From assembly GCA_024645155.1 (NCBI GenBank), contig JAHEGF010000019.1, positions 5,202-21,901 of the forward strand: a DNA stretch of 16,700 nucleotides. Reading direction: 5' to 3'. Source of the stretch: Phyllobacteriaceae bacterium (GTDB lineage Bacteria; Pseudomonadota; Alphaproteobacteria; Rhizobiales; Rhizobiaceae). A program made the translations under genes and the position numbers. Position 1 is the first letter of the stretch. Each line of letters starts with the position of its first letter. The notes beneath the pieces are model-generated. The model was not told the origin of the DNA. It saw only the letters and a program-made list of their open reading frames with translations, and did no database searches. This document shows positions 1 through 8,005 of the stretch, in pieces.

Positions 1-741
1 ACAGTCCGGATTGGCAACTACCTGTTGCAATTGCATTGGCCATCAATGGCGTTTGCTCTGGCGTTTCCGTTACTTTCCACATCGGCATTTGCGCTCAGCG
101 AAATCAAGACCGGGGAAAATCCGCCGCCTGACGGCACCAGCGAGCAACCCCAACCGCCCTCCCCGATACCGCTGCCAGGCGCAGTCACCGTTGAACCGGA
201 GACTTCCGTCCCGGATGGCGAAGCCGAACAACCGGCAAGCCCCGGTCACATCAACAAGGACGAAAACCGGCCAACACCGGAAATCCTTTATGACACGGAA
301 CTGCTTCCGGTACCGGCGCAACGCATGCGCGAGCTGATCATCGAAGCCTGCAAGACGGGCGATATCGAGGCGCTGCGGCCATTGATCGGTGTCGGCGCAG
401 ACATTACGCAATTGGCATTTGGCGGGATCGAGGACGATCCGATCAATTACCTGCGGCAATTGTCCGGAGACGAAGGCGGCCAGGAAATCCTGGCTATCCT
501 GCTTGAGATCATGGAATCAGGCTTTGTCAAAGTCTCCGAAGGCGATACCGGCGATATGTATGTCTGGCCGTATTTCTTTGCGGTGCCGATCGAGAGCCTG
601 AACCCGCAGCAGCGGGTTGAACTTTTCAAAGTTGTCACCGCCGGTGACTACGAAGACATGAGGGCCTACGGATCGTATATTTTCTACCGCTCGGCAATCA
701 GCCCCGAAGGCCGGTGGATCTTTTTCCTGGCGGGCGACTGA
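1..741 (+). CDS. Hypothetical secreted protein, possibly 5'-partial
   Basis: I do not recognise a named family. The reading frame is open from the window edge to the TGA at 739-741. The N-terminal part looks like a signal peptide: a hydrophobic stretch (MAFALAFPLLSTSAFA, from 46) ends in a good AFA cleavage site. Candidate starts are TTG at 25 and ATG at 46. Neither has a Shine-Dalgarno sequence, and a start at 46 would leave no basic n-region. The upstream in-frame residues include an Arg, so the true start probably lies before base 1. After the signal comes a Pro/Glu-rich low-complexity linker of about 70 residues. Next is a segment resembling one ankyrin-type helix pair (ACKTGDIEALRPLIGVGAD), then a C-terminal region with aromatic YGSYIFYRSAISPEGRW ending FLAGD. 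Likely a periplasmic protein. Coding status is solid; function is unknown. Confidence 0.75.
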   Translation, partial: TVRIGNYLLQLHWPSMAFALAFPLLSTSAFALSEIKTGENPPPDGTSEQPQPPSPIPLPGAVTVEPETSVPDGEAEQPASPGHINKDENRPTPEILYDTELLPVPAQRMRELIIEACKTGDIEALRPLIGVGADITQLAFGGIEDDPINYLRQLSGDEGGQEILAILLEIMESGFVKVSEGDTGDMYVWPYFFAVPIESLNPQQRVELFKVVTAGDYEDMRAYGSYIFYRSAISPEGRWIFFLAGD

Positions 742-767
742 CCTGAACGGAAACGGGCAATTCCCGC

Positions 768-796
768 TTGCTGTAATTGATCGCGCACCCTACATT
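768..796 (+). promoter_or_regulatory. Candidate promoter of the ygfZ-HD-phosphatase operon
   Basis: TTGCTG (768-773) and TACATT (791-796) are separated by 17 bases. With flanking bases they read CTTGCTG and CTACAT, close to alphaproteobacterial housekeeping consensus (CTTGAC, CTATAT). A transcript starting near 803 would have a leader of about 23 nt before the ATG at 826. This is a pattern match only. Confidence 0.45.
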
Positions 797-825
797 TGCG
801 ATCCCAATTTCGGTATTGTCAAACC

Positions 826-1689
826 ATGAGCCAAGCCACGATCAGAGGCCGAACCGTGTTTCCGGTTTCCGGTCCCGACGCAGAAAACTTCCTGCAGAAC
901 GTCATTACAACCGATCTCGACCACCTTGAAGCGGGCGTTGCCAAACCTGGTGCCTTGTTGACACCGCAAGGCAAAATTCTTGCTGATTTCCTTGTTTCAC
1001 GCAACGATGGCGGCGGCTTCCTGATCGATGTTCCAGACAGCCTGGCGGAAATACTTGTCTCGAAACTGACCCTTTACAAGATGCGCGCGAAGGCAGAAAT
1101 CGGCAAACCCGAACAAGAGCTTATTGGTATTTCATGGAATTCCGATTCAAAGGCTTCACAATCTGATTCAACAATACGCGACGGGCGGTTTCCGGCAGAT
1201 CCCGGCGTTTTCCGATCCTACCGGGTGACTGATCAGGCAGCGCGCAATGAAGAAGGCTGGCAGATGCTGAAAATCCAGCACGCTGTTGCTGAATGTGGCA
1301 CCGACTACGAAACGAACTCTGCATTCCCGCACGACGTTCTGATGGATTTCAATGGCGGTATATCATTCACGAAAGGCTGCTTTATCGGTCAGGAGGTGGT
1401 GTCACGCATGCACCACCGGGGCACCGCACGGCGCCGGGTGATGGTTGCAAGATCAGAAGATGATCTGCCGGCCGCCGGAACGGTTGTCACATCCGATGGC
1501 AGGTCCATCGGTGTGTTAGCCTCAACAAGCGGAAACACTGGTTTGGCATTGGTCCGGACAGACAGGGCGAGCGAGGCAATCCATGCTGGCACTGCCCTGG
1601 AAGCTGATGGTATTGCGCTGCGCATAGAATTTCCCGAAGCAATTCCAATCGTGTTTCCCGCTGCGCCCGAAACGGAAACCGGCTCCTGA
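826..1689 (+). CDS. ygfZ: YgfZ/GcvT-family folate-binding protein
   Basis: A 287-residue protein of the YgfZ (COG0354, CAF17/IBA57-like) family. These are GcvT-fold folate-binding proteins that help maintain or insert 4Fe-4S clusters, for example in the tRNA-modifying enzyme MiaB. The diagnostic motif KGCFIGQEVVSR is at residues 183-194, with the conserved Cys at 185. The N-terminal region (RTVFPVSGPDAENFLQNVIT) is typical of the fold, and length matches the family. The frame extends upstream to a TTG at 796, but the ATG at 826 fits the family N-terminus and the predicted promoter. There is no clear Shine-Dalgarno sequence before it. The stop overlaps the start of the HD gene by one base (TGATG), so the two are probably translated in a coupled way. 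Confidence 0.92.
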   Translation: MSQATIRGRTVFPVSGPDAENFLQNVITTDLDHLEAGVAKPGALLTPQGKILADFLVSRNDGGGFLIDVPDSLAEILVSKLTLYKMRAKAEIGKPEQELIGISWNSDSKASQSDSTIRDGRFPADPGVFRSYRVTDQAARNEEGWQMLKIQHAVAECGTDYETNSAFPHDVLMDFNGGISFTKGCFIGQEVVSRMHHRGTARRRVMVARSEDDLPAAGTVVTSDGRSIGVLASTSGNTGLALVRTDRASEAIHAGTALEADGIALRIEFPEAIPIVFPAAPETETGS

Positions 1690-2312
1690 TGGCGGACCGC
1701 AAGGGAGCGCCACCGCGCGCATGGCAGCGCATGTTGTCGGGCCGCCGGCTTGACCTGCTCAATCCTTCCCCGTTGGATATCGAAATCACCGACATTGCTC
1801 ACGGGCTTGCGCGCGTTGCCCGCTGGAACGGGCAAACAAGGGGTGACCACGCATTTTCAGTCGCCCAGCATTCCATCCTGGTGACGAATATTTTCACCCG
1901 GATCACCAAGGCTCCGCAACCTGAACACCGGCTTGCAGCATTGTTACATGATGCCGCCGAATATGTGATCGGCGACATGATATCGCCCTTCAAGGCCGTC
2001 GTTGGCGGCGGATACAAGTCTGTCGAAGCAGCACTGCAGCACGCTATCCACATCCGTTTCGGTCTGCCGGCTGAATTACCGGTGGGTCTGCACAAGGAAA
2101 TCAAGCATGCCGATGCCGTTACCGCGTGGTATGAGGCCATCGGACTTGCTGGATTTGATGAAATTGAGGCGGCACGCTATTTTCGCCGTCCGCGTGGTAC
2201 CTATACAGACGGTGCGGTACTTCAACCAAAACCGGCGCATGCCATCCAGGCAGAATTTCTCGAATTATTCGAGGCGCTGGAGAACGAGCGCCGCACTCCG
2301 GAAAGAAGCTGA
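1689..2312 (+). CDS. HD-domain metal-dependent phosphohydrolase (YfbR-like)
   Basis: A 207-residue HD-superfamily hydrolase resembling the YfbR 5'-deoxynucleotidase group (COG1896). The metal-binding pattern is complete: His61 in VAQHS, His87-Asp88 in ALLHDAAEY, and Asp142 in KHADAV; Glu91 follows the HD pair. Such enzymes use a divalent metal to remove phosphate from nucleoside monophosphates or related compounds. The real substrate cannot be read from sequence. The N-terminal segment (WQRMLSGRRLDLLNP) is typical of the subgroup in which a short helix precedes the HD core. It starts in the TGATG overlap with ygfZ and is followed with no gap by the phosphatase gene, so it is the middle gene of a three-gene operon. 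Probably cytosolic, as there is no signal or membrane segment. Confidence 0.85.
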   Translation: MADRKGAPPRAWQRMLSGRRLDLLNPSPLDIEITDIAHGLARVARWNGQTRGDHAFSVAQHSILVTNIFTRITKAPQPEHRLAALLHDAAEYVIGDMISPFKAVVGGGYKSVEAALQHAIHIRFGLPAELPVGLHKEIKHADAVTAWYEAIGLAGFDEIEAARYFRRPRGTYTDGAVLQPKPAHAIQAEFLELFEALENERRTPERS

Positions 2313-2840
2313 ATGCCGCATTTTGTTGTTTGTTCGCTCGCCCGCCTGCACGATACGGTCAAAGCCCACGGTGCGCTCGATGTTGTCACACTGATTACCG
2401 CCAACACGCCGGTCGAGCGGCCGCCGCAGGTTAGCGAAAACCGGCATCTGCATTTGAATTTCCATGATATTACGGTGCCAACAGCAGGCATGACACCTCC
2501 GGCGGCGGGCCATGTGGAGGCGGTGATCGATTTCGCGCGAGCCTGGGATCAGCAAACACCCATGGTCATCCATTGTTTCGCAGGCGTATCACGGTCGACC
2601 GCCGCGGCCTATATCAGTGCCATCGCACTCAATCCCGAACTCGACGAGGATATTCTTGCCCGAGAACTTAGGCGCAGGTCACTATCGGCAACACCGAATA
2701 TCCGGCTGATCGGATTTGCCGATGACCTGCTGGGCCGGTCCGGCCGCATGGTTCGCGCAATCGAGCGCATAGGCCGCGGCGAAGATGCCTACGAGGGCAA
2801 TCCGTTCATACTGCCTCTGACCGCAGAGCGGGTGGATTGA
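2313..2840 (+). CDS. Predicted protein tyrosine phosphatase (Cys-based)
   Basis: A 175-residue protein with the Cys-based phosphatase signature HCFAGVSRS, giving nucleophile Cys88 and phosphate-binding Arg94 (C-X5-R followed by Ser). Asp52 in LNFHDITVP is well placed as general acid. It fits a predicted tyrosine phosphatase group common in alphaproteobacteria (COG5350 as I recall). It is not a low-molecular-weight PTP, because the catalytic loop sits in the middle of the protein rather than at the N-terminus. The ATG follows the HD gene stop immediately (TGA then ATG), implying coupled translation. The substrate could be a phosphoprotein or a small phosphorylated metabolite. No partner kinase gene is present in the window. 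Confidence 0.85.
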   Translation: MPHFVVCSLARLHDTVKAHGALDVVTLITANTPVERPPQVSENRHLHLNFHDITVPTAGMTPPAAGHVEAVIDFARAWDQQTPMVIHCFAGVSRSTAAAYISAIALNPELDEDILARELRRRSLSATPNIRLIGFADDLLGRSGRMVRAIERIGRGEDAYEGNPFILPLTAERVD

Positions 2841-2922
2841 CATTGCGGCAAATCAATAATTTTCGTTGCAGCCATTCAATCAATTCAATTGCGCAACTTT
2901 TTGTTTCCGCTAGGTAACAGGC

Positions 2923-4170
2923 ATGTCAGACAAAACCTGCCAGCCAGCCAATTCCGCCTCTGCAAGCGGCCTGCCGTGGGCCGTCATCATCTGCGGCTGC
3001 GTTATCGCTTCGCTGACCTTCGGGCCGCGTTCGGCAATGGGATTTTTCCAATTGCCCATGCTTGCCGACACCGAATGGGACCGGAGCACGTTCGGACTGG
3101 CGATGGCCATCCAGAACCTTATGTGGGGAGCCGGGCAGCCAGTGTTCGGGGCAATTGCCGACCGCTTCGGCAGTGGACGCGTGCTGGCCTTGTCAGGTGT
3201 CATCTATTGCCTGGGCCTTGTCACGATGGCCAACGCCCAGTCGGAGATGATGCTCTATGTCGGCGGCGGCGTGCTTGTTGGCCTCGGCGTGGCAGCCGGA
3301 TCCTTCGGAATCGTACTTTCAGCCTTTGCGCGAAATGTGCCGGCCGGCCGACGGTCGTTTGTCTTTGGCCTGGGCACTGCGGCCGGATCAGCGGGCATGT
3401 TCCTGTTTGCACCCCTGTCGCAGGGCCTCATTGATGCACTCGGCTGGACGGATGCCCTGGTCTGGCTCGGTATGCTGATGCTTGCGCTCCCGGTTCTTGC
3501 CATCGCCCTGCGCGGCAACGCAGATTCGGGATTGATTCCGGATATATCGGTCAAACAGTCGGTCGCAGATGCACTCAACCAGGCATTCGGCCACAGGAGC
3601 TACCTGCTGCTTACCGCCGGTTTTTTCGTATGCGGTTTCCAGGTCGCTTTCATCACGGCGCATTTCCCGGCCTATATAGGCGATATCGGCATCGAGGCGC
3701 GCTACGCGGTTATTGCGATCGCGATGATTGGTTTGTTCAATATCATTGGCTCACTGGCATCCGGATTCATCGGACAGAGATATTCAAAACCCATGTTCCT
3801 GTCGCTGATCTATATCGGGCGATCCATCACGATAACCACCTTTCTACTGCTGCCGCAAACGCCGGCGAGTGTCGTGATTTTCTCTATCGTAATGGGCCTG
3901 TTGTGGCTGTCCACCGTTGCCCCGACCAATGCCCTTGTTGCGATCATGTTCGGCACCCGTCATCTCGGCATGCTTGCCGGCATCGTGTTCTTTTCTCACC
4001 AGATCGGCTCATTTCTCGGAGTCTGGCTGGGCGGATACCTCTATGTGATATTTGGCAGCTATGATCCGGTGTGGTGGCTCGGTGTTGCCCTTGGCCTGTT
4101 TGCTGCAATCGTGCACTGGCCGATTCGCGAGGAAAGTGCGCAGCAGGTGGTAATGCGCGCGGCGGAATAG
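2923..4170 (+). CDS. MFS transporter
   Basis: A 415-residue Major Facilitator Superfamily inner-membrane transporter with about 12 hydrophobic segments. The loop 2-3 signature is seen as GAIADRFG at residues 76-83, with Asp80 and Arg81. A central cytoplasmic loop (residues about 198-222) separates two six-helix halves. The N-terminal half (FGPRSAMGFFQLPML, WDRSTFGLAMA) resembles MFS proteins often annotated as monocarboxylate or oxalate/formate-like carriers, but the substrate is not determinable. The start ATG at 2923 is preceded by a modest AGGTAACAGG ribosome-binding region. It lies 82 nt after the phosphatase gene, so it may have its own promoter, although none is clear. It converges with the DUF2339 gene, with only 8 nt between the two stop codons. 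Confidence 0.88.
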   Translation: MSDKTCQPANSASASGLPWAVIICGCVIASLTFGPRSAMGFFQLPMLADTEWDRSTFGLAMAIQNLMWGAGQPVFGAIADRFGSGRVLALSGVIYCLGLVTMANAQSEMMLYVGGGVLVGLGVAAGSFGIVLSAFARNVPAGRRSFVFGLGTAAGSAGMFLFAPLSQGLIDALGWTDALVWLGMLMLALPVLAIALRGNADSGLIPDISVKQSVADALNQAFGHRSYLLLTAGFFVCGFQVAFITAHFPAYIGDIGIEARYAVIAIAMIGLFNIIGSLASGFIGQRYSKPMFLSLIYIGRSITITTFLLLPQTPASVVIFSIVMGLLWLSTVAPTNALVAIMFGTRHLGMLAGIVFFSHQIGSFLGVWLGGYLYVIFGSYDPVWWLGVALGLFAAIVHWPIREESAQQVVMRAAE

Positions 4171-4178
4171 GGCGCAGG

Positions 4179-7100
4179 TCAACCTGGATGCGAACGACCC
4201 AGTATCCGCTGATAGAACAGCCCGATGCCGATTAGCGATGCGCCAAGACCCATGAACGAGAATGCACGCAGGACACCTTCGAGTTCGCGCATGTCGATCA
4301 AAAACACTTTCACGATGGTCAGCGTCACGATCGCAGCCGACGCAATGCGCAACGTCCGTGAGTTGGCAAGGGTTCCAGCGGCAAGCAGTCCGACACCGGC
4401 CAGAAGCCAGACCAGCGAATAGGTGTATGTCTCTGCCGAATAAGTGACCCGTTCCAGTCCGATTTCGCTGCCCTGGAAATAGCGCCGGATCGTCATGTTG
4501 AGCCAAAGGAAACCGGATACTGCGGTGAAAGCCCCGCTTGCAATGCGCAAGTGCCCCACCCACCTGCCTGTGGCATGGGTTGCAGCAAACATATAGGCTA
4601 CCGTCAGGAGTGCCGGAAGCAGATAGCCAACAGCGACAAGGTTGAATACCAGCCCTCCGACCGGCTCGCCGGTCAAAAGCGGATTGTCGATGGCGCCGGC
4701 AAACAGGCCAAAAAGCAATGCCGCTGCAACGGCAAACGCCGAGCCCATCTGGTAGAGAACATCACGCAGAAAGCGGCGCGCCAGCACGGCGCACAACACC
4801 GCCGCGGTAAACATCGCCGGGGCATAGGTCAGGCCTTCAGCCATGCTTGTCCTGATTGTGGCGAGATCAGATCCGACGAAGCTGTGGCGCACGGTAAAAA
4901 CCACCCAGCCTGCCAGGAACAGGAAACACGCCCCGCGCAAAGCCAGAACATAGTGCCACGGGCGTCGTGACCGGGCATAGTTCCAAACCGCTAGTGAAAG
5001 CAGCCCCGGGAGCAAATAAGCCAGTGCAAGAATGTTCAAAACCGGCCGGTCGCCCATCAATTCATGGGAGAAAACCGGGTTGAGGAAAACGAAGTGATTG
5101 AAGACAGCGGCAACCAGGCCCCCATACCCGACAATCATGGAACCGGCCCGGAAGACGGGACTTGGTGAACGGTCATCAAGTCTGATCAGCGTGAATGAGG
5201 CACCAAGAGCCAGCAATGTATAGAGCGACTGTTCGGCAAGCGTATCAGGTCCCCCGGCCTCCAGAACGCCGCCGCTCATGTAATGGCGGGCGAGCAGCGC
5301 AAGGCCGACGAGAAACTGCGTAACCGCAAAACCCTCCATGAAACGCAACGGCACCGGTGTATCAATCTTGCGAAACATTATTGCGCAGGCGGCAAATGCC
5401 GCCGCCGGAACGCCGTGTCCCGCCAATATCCAGTTGAAAACCGGCGTGGCAGACAACAGATCCGGATCGGCGATCGCCGGATTGAGCGGTATCCGCAGGA
5501 AGATGATCGCACCAAATGCCACGGCCAGCCAAGGAATGACCGCGTGGATGGTGCGTAGCGACAGCCAGCCCAAAACCAGAACCACCGCGCCCAGAACGAT
5601 GGCTGTCCATGCGGGCGTTGTCAGCAGATGGATGGCGGCAGCCAGAAACGCGGCACTACCGGCCAGCATGACCGCCGACCCGCTCAGCAGCGGCAGTGTT
5701 GCATCCTCGCGCCGGGCAATCCACAGACCGCTGACCGAATATGCAGCCGCAGCGCCGATGCCGGCTAATCCGTAGGTCGTATCGATGTTGAGATCGGCAA
5801 ACAGGAAAACGGACAGCCCGTAGGCGGCAATCGCGGCGATGATAGCCGACAATGTCCATGCGATCGCAAGCAGCCGGTTGTTGGGATCACGCTCTGCGGA
5901 AAACGAGGCAAGCACGAAATACAGTGCCGACAGGGCAACTGCAAAGCCGACATAGCGCGATTCTGGAGCCGGCGCATCGGTGGAATTTGCCACTCCGATA
6001 CCATCCCGGAAAAACACGATATGGGCCAACCCGTTTGCGGCAAAACTGCCCAGCGCTGCCAACGCCAGCACAAGGCCTGCAACAATGGCGGCGGCTGCCA
6101 CATCCTTCCAGGCGGTAAATCCGAGCAACAATGCGATCATGATCAGCACGACAAGGCTCATGGAAAACTCTGCCCAGCCATGGCGGACCACCATCGCCAG
6201 TGCGACGAGCGTTACCATCGTAACCGCGGCATGGACCGGCAGGGCTGGCCGGCTGGTGAAGCGGGCCAAAAATGTCGGTTCGCCTTGCCTGTCGTGGAGC
6301 CAGATCAGGGCAACCGAACCCAACATCAGCACACATGCATAGAGCGGCTGGTAGGCGGAAAAACCAACATCCGGAAAGGCCGTGACCGGCAGAACCCATA
6401 AAAAGGTACCGGCCAGGGCAGCGGCCGCAATCCACCCGGTTTTGCGATATCTGGCAAGGGCCGTGGACGCCACGAGGATGACGCCCAGGTAGCTGAAGAG
6501 TATCCAGATACTGGATTCATTACTGTCGACCAGAGCAGGCGTAGCGAATGAACCAACGAGGCCGAGTGCGGCCAATGAGGACCCGTGGAGCAGCGACAAC
6601 ATGATCGTGGCGATCGACATCATGGCGAGAAGCACGAATGCTGCCGCAGGACCAATAAACCCGAAAAGGTTGTGCGCAGCATAAATGACGCCAAAGAGAA
6701 TGGCGGCGCCTGCTGCCGTCAGGATCGCGGGCACCTGCGCGGCGCGATCACCGGCAAATTCGATCCGGACATCGCGTCGGCGAATGTATTCGCCGACGAT
6801 CATGGAACCGGCACCGGCAACCGTGGCCATCAGGATGCGGACACCGGGACCGAACACGCCGCGTTCTATCGAGTATTTGACGAGGAACAGCCCGCCCAAA
6901 GCAAATGCAAGGCCGCCAATCCAAATGGCCCAGCGCGAGCCGATTGTTTGTTCAAGGTCCCTTGGTTCACGCCCGCTGCCGGATTTTACGGGTGGCGGCA
7001 TACTGCCGCTCCCGTCAGCCCCGTCCTGCAACGGAGCCGGCTGTGCGCTTGGAGCTTCCGGTTTTATCCAAGGTCCGGGATGTTCACTTGCGGTTTCCTG

Positions 7101-7382
7101 GTCCTTCCACGGTCCCACCGGTTCGGCGGGGGTGGGTCCGGCGCCGGGCTTTGCTTTTTCGGCAAGCGTCTCGGCGCTCTTGATCGACGGCACTCCGGTG
7201 CGGCTTGCCTGCACCGATCCTGCCGTTTCGCGGTCCGTATCCGTATCAGGCGCCTGGCTGGCGGTGCCCGCAAATTTCAGCAACTCGCTTTCGAGACGTG
7301 CGGCACGCGATTCAAGCTTGTCTATCCGGCTCTTCAGATAAACCAGTGCAATCACAAAAAAGAGCGCCAGAATATAAGACAG
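4179..7382 (-). CDS. DUF2339 giant polytopic membrane protein
   Basis: A protein of about 1067 residues matching DUF2339 (COG5373); function unknown. From GTG at 7355 it would be 1058 residues, but in-frame codons upstream to CTG at 7382 complete an N-terminal membrane helix (SYILALFFVIALVYLK). GGGGAAGG sits 8 nt before that CTG, so I prefer 7382. Order (GTG numbering): N-terminal anchor; coiled coil (SRIDKLESRAARLESELLKF, 9-28); Pro/Gly-rich linker (30-133); the DUF2339 hallmark GSRWAIWIGGLAFALGGLFL (139-158); then more than 20 hydrophobic segments. Residues about 620-1050 hold three tandem repeats of about 133 residues, each beginning Asn-Pro (625, 759, 891). Probably integral to the inner membrane. 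Single-gene transcription from the promoter at 7433-7460 is likely. Confidence 0.9.
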   Translation of the reverse strand: MSYILALFFVIALVYLKSRIDKLESRAARLESELLKFAGTASQAPDTDTDRETAGSVQASRTGVPSIKSAETLAEKAKPGAGPTPAEPVGPWKDQETASEHPGPWIKPEAPSAQPAPLQDGADGSGSMPPPVKSGSGREPRDLEQTIGSRWAIWIGGLAFALGGLFLVKYSIERGVFGPGVRILMATVAGAGSMIVGEYIRRRDVRIEFAGDRAAQVPAILTAAGAAILFGVIYAAHNLFGFIGPAAAFVLLAMMSIATIMLSLLHGSSLAALGLVGSFATPALVDSNESSIWILFSYLGVILVASTALARYRKTGWIAAAALAGTFLWVLPVTAFPDVGFSAYQPLYACVLMLGSVALIWLHDRQGEPTFLARFTSRPALPVHAAVTMVTLVALAMVVRHGWAEFSMSLVVLIMIALLLGFTAWKDVAAAAIVAGLVLALAALGSFAANGLAHIVFFRDGIGVANSTDAPAPESRYVGFAVALSALYFVLASFSAERDPNNRLLAIAWTLSAIIAAIAAYGLSVFLFADLNIDTTYGLAGIGAAAAYSVSGLWIARREDATLPLLSGSAVMLAGSAAFLAAAIHLLTTPAWTAIVLGAVVLVLGWLSLRTIHAVIPWLAVAFGAIIFLRIPLNPAIADPDLLSATPVFNWILAGHGVPAAAFAACAIMFRKIDTPVPLRFMEGFAVTQFLVGLALLARHYMSGGVLEAGGPDTLAEQSLYTLLALGASFTLIRLDDRSPSPVFRAGSMIVGYGGLVAAVFNHFVFLNPVFSHELMGDRPVLNILALAYLLPGLLSLAVWNYARSRRPWHYVLALRGACFLFLAGWVVFTVRHSFVGSDLATIRTSMAEGLTYAPAMFTAAVLCAVLARRFLRDVLYQMGSAFAVAAALLFGLFAGAIDNPLLTGEPVGGLVFNLVAVGYLLPALLTVAYMFAATHATGRWVGHLRIASGAFTAVSGFLWLNMTIRRYFQGSEIGLERVTYSAETYTYSLVWLLAGVGLLAAGTLANSRTLRIASAAIVTLTIVKVFLIDMRELEGVLRAFSFMGLGASLIGIGLFYQRILGRSHPG

Positions 7383-7432
7383 TTATGTAACCTTCCCCGC
7401 ACCGATCGACTTGCCACAGAATCGACCCTGCA

Positions 7433-7460
7433 AATATACCTCGCCGGTCGGTCATGTAAA
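7433..7460 (-). promoter_or_regulatory. Candidate promoter of the DUF2339 gene
   Basis: Read on the minus strand, TTTACA (7460-7455) is followed after 16 bases by TATATT (7438-7433). Each hexamer matches the sigma-70 consensus at five of six bases. A transcript starting near 7426 would leave a leader of about 44 nt to the CTG at 7382, with the GGGGAAGG ribosome-binding site inside it. Confidence 0.5.
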
Positions 7461-7498
7461 TCATTCCACGGCGGCGCTGGTTCTATAGGAAATAGCGG

Positions 7499-8005
7499 CT
7501 ATTTACCGATTGGATAGATTGCACAGGTTTCCGTGCCGAAAGCCAAAACCTTGCCATTTCTGTCGACCAGTTTGGCTTCCGATACCGCAATAGTCCTGCC
7601 GCGGTTGATCACAACGCCGCGTGCCTCGACCTCGCCGGTCTGCGGTGTGATCGGGCGGATAAGATTGACCTTGAATTCTACCGTGCCATAGCCCTCTCCC
7701 TGTGCAAGCGTGGAATGGACACAGCAACCCAGCGCAGAATCCAGGATCGTCGCCGCCCAGCCGCCGTGAACCGCTCCCATCGGGTTCAAGTGGCGTTCGC
7801 CGGGCATACCGCGAAATACGCATGTCCCTTCTCCCACTTCGGCCAGGACAAAGTTCATCCGCTGGGACATGGCCGGTGCCGGATATTCTCCGGCAATCAT
7901 GCGCTTGAGGAGAGACAGACCCGATTGGCCAAGTGCTTCTTCGCGTGGAATTTGTCCAAATCCGCGCGGTACGGTTTGCCCGGGGTAAACTTCGTTCTCG
8001 CTCAT
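7499..8005 (-). CDS. PaaI-type hotdog thioesterase
   Basis: A 168-residue hotdog-fold acyl-CoA thioesterase of the PaaI/YdiI group (COG2050), expected to hydrolyse acyl- or phenylacyl-CoA thioesters in the cytosol. The family motif NPMGAVHGGWAATILDSALG is at residues 74-93, with His80-Gly-Gly and Asp89. The later VEFKVNLIRPITPQTGEVEARG strand region (residues 109-130) is also typical. About 45 N-terminal residues precede the hotdog core. The ATG overlaps the recO stop by 4 nt (ATGA), so it is the last, translationally coupled gene of the rpoZ-to-recO cluster. The stop is TAG at 7501-7499. No good terminator is visible behind it, only a short AT-rich inverted repeat. The physiological substrate is unknown. 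Confidence 0.88.
   Translation of the reverse strand: MSENEVYPGQTVPRGFGQIPREEALGQSGLSLLKRMIAGEYPAPAMSQRMNFVLAEVGEGTCVFRGMPGERHLNPMGAVHGGWAATILDSALGCCVHSTLAQGEGYGTVEFKVNLIRPITPQTGEVEARGVVINRGRTIAVSEAKLVDRNGKVLAFGTETCAIYPIGK

Noticed and set aside
4175..4186. CAGGTCAACCTG inverted repeat at the convergent MFS/DUF2339 stops, as a two-way terminator
   Set aside because: Only four pairs with a four-base loop and no T-run on either strand.
7490..7504. AAATAGC/GCTATTT inverted repeat at the thioesterase stop, as a terminator
   Set aside because: The arms are separated by one base, so only about five A-T-rich pairs could form, with no T-run behind them.
6585..7517. A 310-codon plus-strand frame opposite the DUF2339 gene
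   Set aside because: A shadow of a large membrane-protein gene; its composition is Cys/Arg/His-rich, as expected for antisense reading.
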